DNA of 64,000 bases, from assembly GCA_014773175.1 (NCBI GenBank), contig VXCM01001359.1, forward strand, positions 62,001 to 126,000, given 5' to 3'. The stretch's first letter is position 1. Each line of letters begins with the position of its first letter. This DNA comes from Lucifuga dentata. Its lineage: Eukaryota; Chordata; Actinopteri; Ophidiiformes; Bythitidae. Below are positions 1 to 11,622 of the stretch, piece by piece. Made by a program: the position numbers and the translations under genes. The notes beneath the pieces were generated by a model. It saw nothing but the letters and a program-made list of their open reading frames with translations, was not told the origin of the DNA and searched no databases.

Positions 1-136
1 TATATTTTGAAATCAGGTCTTCATTTTGATATAAGCGCAACTTAACTTTATATTGGATTTTGCAGTTTGATGCAGTGGAGTTTGATAAATACCAAAGCAG
101 ACTTGTCCCATGTGTGAATGCTCATATATTAGGAGT

Positions 137-139
<3 letters not shown>

Positions 140-171
<32 letters not shown>
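140..171. repeat. (CA)n microsatellite
   Basis: About 16 uninterrupted CA units. Confidence 0.95.
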
Positions 172-683
172 AATAGCAGCTATGACACTGACGTAGGTGA
201 TGTCTTACTGGTGCTGCTGATATGTGGAAACATCTTTTTCTGTCATCCAGGAAAAGCTTTTTTCTCTTTAGCCCATTTGGCAAATGGAGACAAGGGATAA
301 CGCCAGAGTACTGTCAAAAACCATTTGAAAAATATTACTTTTCACCAAGGAAAAGAACAAAGTAGCAGGAAACGGGTTTAGCCCCAAGAAGCTAAAATTT
401 ACACACTTTAATCCTGAACTAAACGCTGATAAACAGGAGCTTTGAGCTGGGTGGCTTTACTCTGCTGGCCTGGCTAACAAGGCTGCTGGGAAATGCTGGA
501 AAGTCACAAGGCAGAAAGTGCAAAAATGCCCTCTAAAAATACAGTCGTATTTCCTGTCATGACATGCCTGACATCCCATGTGAGTATTCTCAAATGTAAA
601 TTTGTGTGATTTGCAATTGATAATGCATAATAGTCTCCCTACATTCCATCCATTCCAAGTCAGATGCCCACCAAGAGAATGTA

Positions 684-685
<2 letters not shown>

Positions 686-735
<50 letters not shown>
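686..735. repeat. (TG)n microsatellite
   Basis: About 24 TG units, running into the G-rich stretch that follows. Confidence 0.95.
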
Positions 736-738
<3 letters not shown>

Positions 739-791
739 TGTAAGTTGAGGGTGGCGGTAGTGGGGGTGTTAGTGTGGGGTGTTAGTGGGGG
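734..791 (+). other. G-run cluster with G-quadruplex potential
   Basis: G runs at 734-736, 749-751, 762-766, 776-779 and 787-791 with loops of about 7-12 bases. Five runs on one strand are enough for a long-loop quadruplex; the loops are long, so stability is uncertain. Confidence 0.5.
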
Positions 792-1661
792 AAAGATGGT
801 GTAAACACGCCAGCCTACATGGATTGGGCTAATATCCAGTTTGTTCTCTCTCGCCTCAGCTCCATGGTGGCTGCAACGCAATTTCTTCCAATTGACCTCC
901 CTGCCACCGGCACAATCACTCTCCACCAGAGACACAACGGCACCAGAATACGGAGCAGCAGGCAGCATTAGCCTGGTGCTGAAGGAGGTAGCAGTGGAAG
1001 GAGGTGGGGACTGAACAAATCACGAGGCGGAAATGAGATGAATTAGAGAGCGAGAAGGAGGAGGCACAGGGAGGTGATAGAGTGAATTTATTCTTTGCTG
1101 TAGTGGCAGTGACAAAGCACTAGTATTTAAAGATCAGCTAAGAAGGAAATTAAAAGTCTTACAGCCGGCACTGTTTGTTTCCATGCTTTCATTCCAACTT
1201 TTACTTGTTGTGGTCTGAATGGTATTAATGAATGTGTAAAGCTGCAGGGCAACCGATCTTTTTTAAAAAAGCCTGCAAGGGGCTGACCTGTAGGTAAATG
1301 ATGCCTAGCATCATGACTATTATGAGAACAGGATTCTGTCAGTATCCAAATGTTTATAATTAACATTGCAATAATACAAACATGAGGGAATTGCCCAAAG
1401 GCCAGAACCAGATTTATGGGAGCAATAGACCAGCCAAAGGCTGAAAGGCTTTATAATGGCAAAGGATTTCCAATAAAAGTGAGGTTGGAGCCCTCTAAGA
1501 GCAGCACTCTCAAGTAATAGGATTAGTAGAAAGTCAAGCACACAGCCATCTTAACTCTTTATGTTGCAGAAATCGCTGAGAAGCATCTCTGCCACAGCCA
1601 ATACAGCTGTGCTGATGGTGCAAGAAAAATCCTGAACCTGATCCATGGCCCTTTGAACTCC

Positions 1662-1663
<2 letters not shown>

Positions 1664-1707
<44 letters not shown>
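1664..1707. repeat. (CA)n microsatellite
   Basis: About 22 CA units. Confidence 0.95.
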
Positions 1708-1708
<1 letters not shown>

Positions 1709-2041
1709 CTATGAACAACAAGAAACAATAGATTTCTTAAACTCCCTTGGCACACACCCATGTTCAGGAAAGCAAAATTGATGGTGTAGAGTTTAATCGA
1801 TTTGAAGAGATAGTTGAAAATGAGTAATATGTAGAGTAATGAATTGATGGCTCTGGGCTTATATCTTATTCTCACTCCATTCAACACAAACTGCTGACTC
1901 CAACATGTTTTCCCTGGCTACTTTTCTCCCTCCCTCAGTCCCTATCCCCATCTCACCCATGGCAGTAATCCGGGACTTGTTCTTCTCATTTCCTTAAATG
2001 TTAAATGAAATTAGCTCAGTGCATGAGTGAGTTCACCCCCC

Positions 2042-2103
2042 NNNNNNNNNNNNNNNNNNNNNNNNNNNNNNNNNNNNNNNNNNNNNNNNNNNNNNNNNNN
2101 NNN
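2042..2103. other. Assembly gap of 62 N within a C tract
   Basis: The only multi-base gap. Six or seven C's end at 2041 and six C's start at 2104, followed by a T-rich run. A hard-to-read homopolymer or G/C-rich structure is the likely cause; the true length is unknown. Confidence 0.95.
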
Positions 2104-2250
2104 CCCCCCTTTTTTTTGTTTTTTGTTTTGTTGTTTTACACATAGGAGTAAAATCACTTCATTCTCCCATATTACTCCTGCAGTCAGTCTCTCTCTCTCC
2201 CTCTCACAAACTCAATGAGCCAACAGATGACAGGGGCATCGTTATTCTTT

Positions 2251-2273
2251 GTGTGTGTGTGTGTGTGTGTGTG
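2251..2273. repeat. (GT)n microsatellite
   Basis: About 11 GT units; two overlapping open frames through it are artefacts. Confidence 0.9.
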
Positions 2274-2754
2274 GAAGTATATTCATCGAGTGTGTGTACA
2301 TATTTTTATGCGCATCACATGTATGTTTGCATGCATGCACGCATACACATGAGGAATGGAATGTTTCCTCTCTCCCTCCTGCATGTATACTTAAGCACTT
2401 TACCCATAATGCCTATTATCATAATTCCTGCATCTTTCTCATGTTCCCTAAAGGCTGAATTTGTCTTCCAGTTCCCCAATATGGCTGCCTAAAACCCCAC
2501 ACCAAAGTCACTATGTATGACTGCACCATGAGCACACCCCTTAGCTTTCTGGGAGCATTGAGAATGCTGACGGCTCTCAGCTTCTTTCTCCTTACAGAGA
2601 AACTCAGCAGTGAAAACCACCACTGGGAATTGAGCTGCAGCAGGATAGAGAAGAAGAGAGAATGAGTGATGGAATTGCGCAGAGATTTAATTCAACTCTG
2701 AGGAGATGGCAGCTTAATGTATATAAATGCACCGTGAGGAGAGGGATGAGGGGG

Positions 2755-2777
2755 GAGAGAGAGAGAGAGAGAGAGAG
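2755..2777. repeat. (GA)n microsatellite
   Basis: About 11 GA units after a G run. Confidence 0.9.
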
Positions 2778-4078
2778 GCAGCTGCTGCATGGGGGATCAT
2801 CACGGCTATCTCAAAGCTGAGGAGTAGAGACGTAATACACGATAATTCAATATATTACTACCCTAGTATAAATGAACAGCCCCAAAACTAAAGATGGCAT
2901 GCTCTGGCTGTTTGTTTGCTGCTGGGGCCAGGGACATACTGAACTAATTTTTTGTGACAGGAAGAGATCAGTGGAAGAAAATAAAACAATTCATTTTTTG
3001 CTTTGTTAGTTCCATTCTTTGGAATGTCAAAACAAACAACTTTGCTTAACAGATACATTCTGCTATATAAAAAGTTTCAAACCCAGAGGGCAAATCTTTG
3101 CAGATATGAAAAGAAAAAGTTACATTTACGTCATTTCAACCCAGTCAGTCAAATCAACCCAATCTAGAAGGCAAAAGTATTCATCGAGAATGAAGAAAGG
3201 TCCATGTTTTGATTAAAAAAAAACAACTTAGAATGTAATTTCTTCTATGGAATGGAAATCATTAGTGACGGCATCCAGGCAAAGAGTGGATCTGTAGTCC
3301 CAGAGACAGCACAACGCCATCAGGCTGTATCTATGCCGACCACGTTCTATTCTCATATCCCTATCGACTTCTCCTCGCTCCTCATGAGGTGCATCTGCAA
3401 AGTTTGGATTCATCCACATCATGCAGACAGCGAGCCCCTGTCCCCAGCTACGGGCTCCAGAATGTCAGATCTGGGGCATGCTATGACACTCGGGGTTGGC
3501 TTTCATTCCACACTCGCACACTGACACTTTGTTCACTGTCACACTTCGCCAGGACGTGCTAAGAAAACAAAACTACTACTATTCAGTAACAGTTCACCCA
3601 ATGCACAAACAGACACACACATATGTAGGCACAAATACATACACCCATGCACTTGCAAATGTGCACACACACCTACCCATCCTTCTGTAAACTACTCAGC
3701 TGGAAGAATACTGTGTCAGCTATTGCTTGGAAGGAGAGGGACGCAAACAGATAGAGACAGAAAGACTGAAAATAAGCTGAGATAAAGAATTGAATATGTA
3801 CCAGAGAATTCATGAGAAAGGCAGCATGAATGATGCGCTACAACATGAAGGGATATGAGGCACAGGAACAGAGTGAGAGTCAGGAAATAGAGACAGAATG
3901 ACAGACAAGAGGGGAAAAAAGAAAGGGAAAGAGGAAGAAGATAAAAAGCAAAGCATCAGTCTTTTCTGGTCTATTTCACGTTCTTCTTGCTGTCCTGTCT
4001 GTGTCTTGTCCAGCTACTCAAGTGTGCAGCTCAGCTATTCAAAAGCCTCTCACATAGCCTTTCACATTGGACTCTAAC

Positions 4079-4080
<2 letters not shown>

Positions 4081-4119
<39 letters not shown>
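4081..4119. repeat. (CT)n microsatellite
   Basis: About 19 CT units. Confidence 0.95.
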
Positions 4120-4122
<3 letters not shown>

Positions 4123-4440
4123 CCTCAGCCTCTTAGCATGCAATTGTCCAGCACATTTTTGGCACAAGGAGGAAATTTCTGCATGTGCGGGTGCTTTCAC
4201 ATCTCCTCCCTCCTCACCAGTCTGCCTTTCGTAAGTAGTGGCTTTTTAAAACATTGGGGTGAAAGGCCACATGTGTTAGAATATAACGCAATATATGCAA
4301 GAAATTGTGTAATGTTATTAACTTTACTAAATGTTAATAAGCCATAAACCCAGAGTGCTCCTGTTCAGCCATTATCTGTCATTCTTACAATAACCCCATC
4401 CAGCAACATCTAATAAAGCAGGGATAGAGCACTTGTGCAT

Positions 4441-4620
4441 TATAAAAGTCATGGGGTGAGTTTAATTAAACAATGCTAATGAGCAACTAATTAAAAGCAT
4501 TCCGATCAAAACGAGGCAGTAATTACTTGGAGCAGAGATGGATAATGAGCACACTACAATCACGGCAGACAGCCAAACCCATGGAGACCTCAGGAGATCA
4601 ATTCCTTTAGCATTAATGAC
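4441..4620. promoter_or_regulatory. Candidate conserved non-coding element
   Basis: A TAAT-rich block with TTTAATTAAACAATGCTAAT, then CAACTAATTAAAAGCATTCC, followed by mixed-composition unique sequence without repeats. Clustered homeodomain-type TAATTA words in an intron of a probable neural adhesion gene suggest an enhancer. There is no conservation evidence in hand. Confidence 0.25.
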
Positions 4621-4838
4621 CACTCTGTTTTCTGTCTTCTTTTCACCTCTGTCTTTTGTCTGTCTCTGTTCTTTATGTCAGGGTATGGAGGGGATGGTCT
4701 ATGAGTGAGGGCTGACATATAGCCCACAAAGAAATTCTTCAGAAAATGCTGTAGCTTGAGTGTTGACAGAAACATCAAACATGCTTCTTATGACCACTCT
4801 CACTCACTCATTCTCCCTCTCTTTCTCTCATTTTCTCT

Positions 4839-4848
4839 CACACACACA

Positions 4849-4897
<49 letters not shown>
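4839..4897. repeat. (CA)n microsatellite
   Basis: About 29 CA units with one AGA interruption near 4849. Confidence 0.95.
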
Positions 4898-4899
<2 letters not shown>

Positions 4900-6578
4900 T
4901 ATCTATCTATTGATTCTAATCTCATTCTCTAGTGGTCTCACTGGTCTCAGATTTCCACTCTGAATGCCAATTAGCTGTGTGGAGGGAACCTTCCCTAAGC
5001 AATTCTCCACGGTGACACAGTTTTCTTCACTTTCTGCCCACCCTGACAGGTAGGTATCTGTGAGTATGGCTTTCTTTCTGGCACTCAAGAAAAATCCATG
5101 ACTTGGCTGACAGGGTCACTGCCACAGAGACCACAGGAATGGAGGTGTCACCACATCTAAACTACACTGTTGCCATGGGTTATATATAGTACCATGGCAC
5201 ATTCCTACCGTATCCCATCCAGGTTTGCTCATGAGAAAATAGAGAGCAAGCAGGAATAGCAGGTGAGGAGGGAGGGCTGAGAAACTAAGAATGATATGTG
5301 TGAAATTGTACTGATAGAAAAAGGAGCCCAGAGGCCTGTTAGATAAGACAGGAAGACATGAGATGATGAAGAGAAGAAGAAAGCGGCAAGATGGGAAGAC
5401 AAAAGAGCAAAGCAAGAAAGCAATCAGAATACAGTTGGACAGGGGATGTGATGAATGTGATGAAAGAATAAGGTAGGACGTGAAATATGCTGAGATAGAT
5501 CCAGGAAAAAGAGACAAATGGATGGATAGATAGTGATGCCCTATTGGCATTTTTCTTCTTTTTGATCCTCTCCTCACAACTAAAAAGATTATCAATTTCT
5601 CAGAAATGCCTCAGTCAGCAGGGAACAGCCAGTGTCATCTGTTTCCTCTTGTCTGTCTTTGCTTTGAAGTAACTCTACAAAAGGCTTATGAATGGATTTT
5701 ATTAGAAACCCCTGTAGTGCTAATATGTGGTGACAGCAGTATATTATGTATATTGTAGATGGTACCACACAGAAAAAGAAAGGCAGACGTTACAGCATGA
5801 TATTTTTAATGACAAACAGATTGTTCTTAATCGTACCTGAACTTTCCTGTTGATGTACAAAATAATTAAGAAATCAATACTGAGGCTGATGCCAGGCAAC
5901 CAGACACACTGGCATGCTTGATGTGATTTATGCAGGCCCATCATGACAAATTCAATGCAACTCACGGAGAGCTTGTGGAGTGTATTGCTCCATTCTCAGT
6001 GCACTCCTTGCCATGGATCTGAACCATTAAACTAGGTAGATGACCAGGTCAAAACAGTATCTGCTATGTGCTAAAATTAGTGCTCAAGCAATACACATAA
6101 CATCATAACTATTTGATTTGTTATTAAAATGTATTTTAGAGGCAAGGTCCATGTGAATCAGCATTTTGACTGTGGGTCTGTACCAAGGTATGCATTTTAA
6201 AATGTTTTAAAAGGCACTGATAAGACATTAGTTTTATTAGTGATGAGAATACTAACAAATCCATGCATGCATTCACTATGACATCATTTTATGGGTTGAA
6301 TTCAATACTTCTCCCCACTGTTCAAACTACACAGGCCAGAGCATGAGTGGCATGGAAATTAGCCAGCTAATACTGAGGCCTCCTAGTCTGATGAGTCTCG
6401 CTGATTAAGCCAAAATGATGGAATCATATGGTGAGGCATATGAAATTGCACAGCCCGAAATGCTATGCTAATTGAATAGATGGACGATTCTTTCCATCTA
6501 AATGATAGAGGTGGGTAAAAAGACAATTTCCTCTTTTTAGCCTTTTTCATCTGGAGCTCAATTAAATGTCTGGCATCA

Positions 6579-6716
6579 GAATGAATAGGTCGACTGACCA
6601 CCTGATAAAGGGAAAATGTCGACTTGTGGTAGCTCTACGCCTGCATAGAATGAGTAGATCGACTGACCACCTGATTAAGGGAAAATGTCGACTTGTTGTA
6701 GCTCTATGCCTGCAAC
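6579..6716. repeat. Imperfect 69-bp tandem duplication (two units)
   Basis: Unit 1 is 6579-6647 and unit 2 is 6648-6716, about 90% identical. Both contain GACTGACCACCTGAT, AAGGGAAAATGTCGACTTGT and TAGCTCTA.GCCTGCA. The period is a multiple of three, so a chance frame translates both; I see no gene-like signal around it. Confidence 0.9.
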
Positions 6717-7420
6717 TGATACTTCGGCCCAAGCTCACTCCAGCAGAGAAGGGTGTGAAGGGACAAGGTCACATTCAGCCTTCCATTTGAATGTCACACA
6801 CCCAAAATGCAAAAATTACTCATTTAGACTACTCACCTCAGTCGTCCAGTGTTACATACTTGATTAATTCTTTAAAGAGCAGATTCTGATGACACGACAA
6901 ACTTTAACAAAGCTCAAATTCTATGGATAAATGGATGATGGATTGGCATCAGTCCATGTAAATGCTGAGCAGTACAACCTGCCTTTGGATCAAAATGCCC
7001 ATCCATAACTTCCAGCATGATCTTTTACCAGTGATACTATCGCAATGTCGGTGTTACAGTTTCACAACAAACTAGTAGTAATAATAGCTACCTAGTGAAT
7101 CAGAGTACACTCCTACTCAAATATGTGCATACACATAAACACATGAACCACAAAGATGGACCACCATTCTACTCTACTTTTTATTAAACCATCTACTCAC
7201 AAATGCCTAAACAAGGTAGGAATGGTATTACAAACAGTTCAGCAACAAGCTGTCACAGCTGTTTAGGTAAGCCTGTGTGGGCTACAAGTTCTACTTCTTT
7301 CTGTTTATTTGTTTTCTCAGCAAAACACACAGATCATACCTACACATTTTAGTAGAACACTGCATTTAACGTAGACACAAATATTGCAAGGTGCACTGTT
7401 GTATACTGTTTATTGTATAC

Positions 7421-7464
7421 TTGCAATGTATACTGTTGTATACATTGCAAGGTGCAATGTATAC
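7421..7464. repeat. Short hairpin plus extra arm copy
   Basis: TTGCAATGTATAC (7421-7433) and GTATACATTGCAA (7438-7450) are perfect 13-bp inverted arms around a 4-base loop. The word GCAATGTATAC recurs directly at 7454-7464, and GTATAC occurs twice more just upstream. The cluster probably grew by slippage or template switching. Confidence 0.8.
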
Positions 7465-10460
7465 AAATGCATATACACACAAAAGCACCTAAATATAGTC
7501 GTTAGATACTCTAAAAGGCAAATATTTCCCAATCATCGAGAGAAAACAAAATGTCAACCATCCTCCCTCACAACTGCCTTTTTGTTTTTTTGTTTTTTTT
7601 TTCATTTTTGCCTCTCCAACATAACGACAAACAAATAATGTGTTAGTATTTTTATTGACAAATGCTTATTAAATGTGCATTCCTGTGTTTTACATTGGTG
7701 ACCTGGATTTGAGCCTGTGACTATAAAGCATCTCTGGATCTTTAGGATAAAGCAGCTAACACATCCCACTATATGCATCTACCTCCTCACTCTGCTCCTC
7801 TCATCTCCTGTTCCCTTTTCTCTTCTCTCCTCTCCAGTGAGGGAGAAGGAGGGAAGACAGATAAGGCTGCTTCCTCAGAAATTACCTATCACAGTTTGGC
7901 AATGTGTTCTGCATTCCTGTCTGAGAAAAGTGGAATTTGTCAGTCTAGTTTAAGTGAAAGGAATATGTGAGCTCAATTCTAGCTGTTGTTCTACATGAGT
8001 CAAGTACTATAGGTGTATGCATTACAGAGTGCACACTGCATAGCTAAAATGGGAAACAAAGCATGTGCAGCTACATTTGCTACACTGTGATTAACCCAGA
8101 AATACAGCCTACTATCAGAGGACATTTATCATCGGCAGCAAATCAGATCAGACTTGTATCCAGATAAGACTGCTCTCTAAGCTGAATATGGCTTTTTCTC
8201 GGAGTTACATTAAGCTCTACTAGCATTTAGCAGTGGTGCTATGAGAAGCCATCATAAATTATAATGAAGAGCATTGGCTAGACCCAGGGTACTGTTATTA
8301 CGAGAGAAGTAATTGTGGGTAATGTGTAGTTATTACTTACAGACTGCAGGGGGTGTGCCTATTTATTATCTGATTGTAAGAGTGGTCAATTTCAGTGGAA
8401 GCAGCAGAGTATGCGCCCCAGTTATCTAGCAACTCCACTTTAATAATAGACCACCATTAGCTAGCACTTCTACTTTAACTCCAACTACAGATAATGGATG
8501 CAAACAGCTCTCTCTCAGTGTCTATCCAATATAACCCTTGTGCCTTTGGGGCCTATTCTTCAAAAAGACAATCACCATGATGTTTAGAGGCTGTAGTCAC
8601 TATTGTATCCATGTATCCTTACTTTGGTTGATTAAGTGTTTATGTGAAAAGTCAGTCTACTCAGTCTCTGTGTATGCCTGGGAGAGAGGAAGCTGCAGTT
8701 TTGCATTGATGTTTTATGCTTTATCTGGGACACATCTCTTAGTAACTTGCCACGGCCTCACTGGATCAAATATGAAGTGATTTGACTGGAACAGATGGTT
8801 CTATGTTCACTTGCTACCACTCAGGCATCCTGTAAGAGACCAAATATTGGACAGATTTTAAAGGACAAAATGCCAAAGGTGTCACTGGCTGAGGCAGAAA
8901 CTGTTTCCATGGGAATGCCTGCATGAGTCCCCCAATGTGGCAGATCTTTCCGTTAAAGAACATAGAAAAACATGGACATATTGCCTGTGAAGTTATCCAT
9001 GGGTTTTTGAAGGGATGCTTTGAAGCATGGAGTTTGGATTTACCATTTGCATCCATCTTGTGACTCTAAAACCAAATTTGGAGGGGAGACTCTGATAGCC
9101 AGAGTAGTTGCCACTTCTTGCCCTAAGTCTTGAAGCCTAAGAGACCTCTCAGTCAAAGCAAACATGACCCCAAAGATACACCTCTTCAAACCTTATACTC
9201 CTCTTGATAGAGCAAATTGGTTGTCTAACCTATTCAGCCCCATATAGAGTTGTTTGTTAAGTTAGCACCCAGTGGTAATAACATTGTGGCCATTGGAAGA
9301 ACGGCATCGTAAGGCTCTTCTGTACTGGATTCAACAGTCAACTAGAGGTAGTTGCTCCTTGGAGCACACACATCATGCCCCACCAAGATCGTTATGAGAC
9401 TAATTATCTCTGTTTATACCAGTCTGGTCGTTAGGTAAGTCCAGGCCAGTAGGCAGCAATCTAATTCTCTCTCATCAAATACTAATGAAAGCTTCCACTC
9501 TGATCAACAAGGCTGACTCAAAGATGAGTCTGCAACTTCCCTTGTAACTCACACAGGGCATACCAAGATATGCTGGAGGATGAACAGAGTGGGCACAGTG
9601 ACTATGCTACGTCTGGTACTACAGTACTGATTGTGACACCTGGGAAAATGCTGTGTAGTACATGCTGTCTCTCACCAATCAGGAAGACGTTCCTCTCATC
9701 ACCTGAGTGAAATACAATTCTCCATCATTACCCACCAGCATTCTAAATGTCAGGGCTGATTTGTAAATGATATGCTATTCCTAATTACGCTGATATTTCC
9801 AGGAGCAAAACAAACCTTTCTCTTTTCTCACTCTTAGCCTCTGTCTCTCTTTCTCTTTCTCTCATCCTCTTCTACTTTTCTTTCTGGAAATTATTTTCAT
9901 TTTATTTTTTAATATTTAAAATTGTACTCCTGTTCAGGGAGAAGAACAATATCATTTCCATTGAGAACACTAAAGTCTAAATTTAAAGGGGTCCTAATAC
10001 AGGAACCACTTTTTTCAACTGTCCTTTCACATCATGTCCTGAGGGTTAAGGTAGCAGGCTCAGGACAAGAGACTCAGCATCTCAAATCTCCAGACTGACT
10101 GGAAAAATCTGGGTGAGGGAAGGGAAAGCATTCCCCTCCCTTTAGAACTTCAGCAAGTCAGTAAACCTTCAACTGCTCTAATGGAGCTGCCAAGTATTCG
10201 GGCACAGGGAAACGTTTAAGTATATATGTATGTGTGTGTGTGTGTGAGCGCGCAATCCTGCCTCCGTGCAGAGTTATTATTGTTTTGTTTCAGCAAGTCT
10301 TTAGTGAATTTAAACAGAAAGTTGGAGGAAAAAAAAATCAGCAAAAAATATGAATAAGATTATCATTCAAAACATGATTCTGAACTTTTGTATTATATTT
10401 GATTCATACCATGTTTTTTTTAACAAGTTAAAACTGCAATGTGTGACAATAAAGTATGCT

Positions 10461-10519
10461 GAGGTTGTGCAATGGTGATATATGAGTTAACCACAGGGGT
10501 TAACTCATATATCAACCTC
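10461..10519. repeat. Perfect 17-bp hairpin with outer stem
   Basis: TGATATATGAGTTAACC (10476-10492) pairs perfectly with 10498-10514 around the loop ACAGG. An outer GAGGT/ACCTC pair (10461-10465 with 10515-10519) closes over a 10-base left bulge. It is too short for a typical microRNA precursor; a decayed palindromic MITE or a template-switch scar is more likely. Confidence 0.85.
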
Positions 10520-11493
10520 TGAGCTATGTCAAATGAGTCTTTTGGCTCCAATAGGCAGCACTGGCCCTGAGGGTCATAGCATAGGTCACACTAAGACATC
10601 TCATGCGAGATGAAAGATCGTTCCAACATCTTAACCCACTGGGTATTACTATCATCATTAGAGATGTTTTTCACAACATAGCCTTGGGATAGAATAAATG
10701 AGCCTTTAGACAGAATAAATGGCTGGTCTGAGGAAGACCTCACTTTACTACTGTGAGGGCAGAACTCCACGAGTCCCTGGCCTCCATTAGGGGAACAATG
10801 TGATCCTCTTTAGTGGCCTCCCAACAGCCCACTCTTAGTGTGAGATGAGTTGAGTCTACGGTTGCAGCCGCCAAAGAGACACAGAGACTTCAGCTACCGT
10901 CATGCAGACATGGAGACTGAATGAAAAAGTTGGCATATTGGAAGCTGCATCTGGAGAGAGAATGCATTAGGGCTCTAGACAGTCTGAAAGAGGAGCATAG
11001 GCTAGTCAGTTCTGATCTGAGAACCCCAACAAAGAGCCAGCTAGCACAGGCAGACTCAGGCATCCCATTAGCCTTTGCATCTAAATGTCAATGTCTCCAA
11101 TGGCCTAGTTCAACAAGCTATCCCCTCTCCCCCTGAGACCCACAGTTGCAAAAATACAAATAGAAAAAGGGATAATAAGTTGAATGTCAGCTAAAACTAA
11201 ACCAAATATGAGAAATATTTTTCTTTTCTTACAGCAGCTGCTCTGTGCAAATTAGCCATTCTAGTCACAACAGTGGTTGTCCACTGGATTGAAAAACGTT
11301 AAAGCAGTGCATTAAGATGTTCTCTGTGAACAGGCAAAGAAAGTGAGTGTATGTGAAATGAAAGTTATTTTAAAGTATCAAAAACCAAGGTATTTTATTG
11401 TATAACAAGGCTTGGTAAGCTTCTGCAGAGCCAGAAGCTTGCAGGTGGATTTTGTCAACATAACACACAAACTGTGACTCACTTGTGTAATTC

Positions 11494-11553
<60 letters not shown>

Positions 11554-11554
11554 N

Positions 11555-11619
<65 letters not shown>
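11494..11619. repeat. Duplicated (TG)n(AG)n compound microsatellite across an N
   Basis: (TG)n 11494-11510 then (AG)n to 11553, N at 11554, then (TG)n 11555-11575 and (AG)n to 11619. The repeated order across an N suggests two overlapping contig ends of one compound locus. Open frames here are low-complexity artefacts. Confidence 0.75.

Positions 11620-11622
<3 letters not shown>

Larger units (their letters stand above)
1..4440. other. Presumed cadherin intron 2, distal part
   Basis: No exon recognised. Holds five microsatellites, the G-run cluster and the 62-base gap listed separately, plus purine-rich DNA at 3720-3960. Open frames here run through simple repeats or are short and unmatched. 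Confidence 0.5.
4900..10200. other. Presumed intron 2: unique DNA
   Basis: Purine-rich stretch 5240-5530 (its 159-codon minus-strand frame is compositional), the 69-bp duplication, the 7421 hairpin cluster, and unique sequence at 8000-9800 in which no exon, RNA gene or transposon was recognised. 8100-8290 has evenly mixed, repeat-free text that could be conserved. Confidence 0.4.

Noticed and set aside
5116..5595. 159-codon minus-strand open frame with many hydrophobic residues
   Set aside because: It lies over purine-rich DNA whose complement naturally reads Leu/Ser/Phe-rich; no domain, Kozak start or splice context.
8814..9056. 80-codon minus-strand frame checked as a possible cadherin exon 3
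   Set aside because: Lacks the Val-x-Phe and Cys start and the phase-1 acceptor expected of a cadherin prodomain exon.
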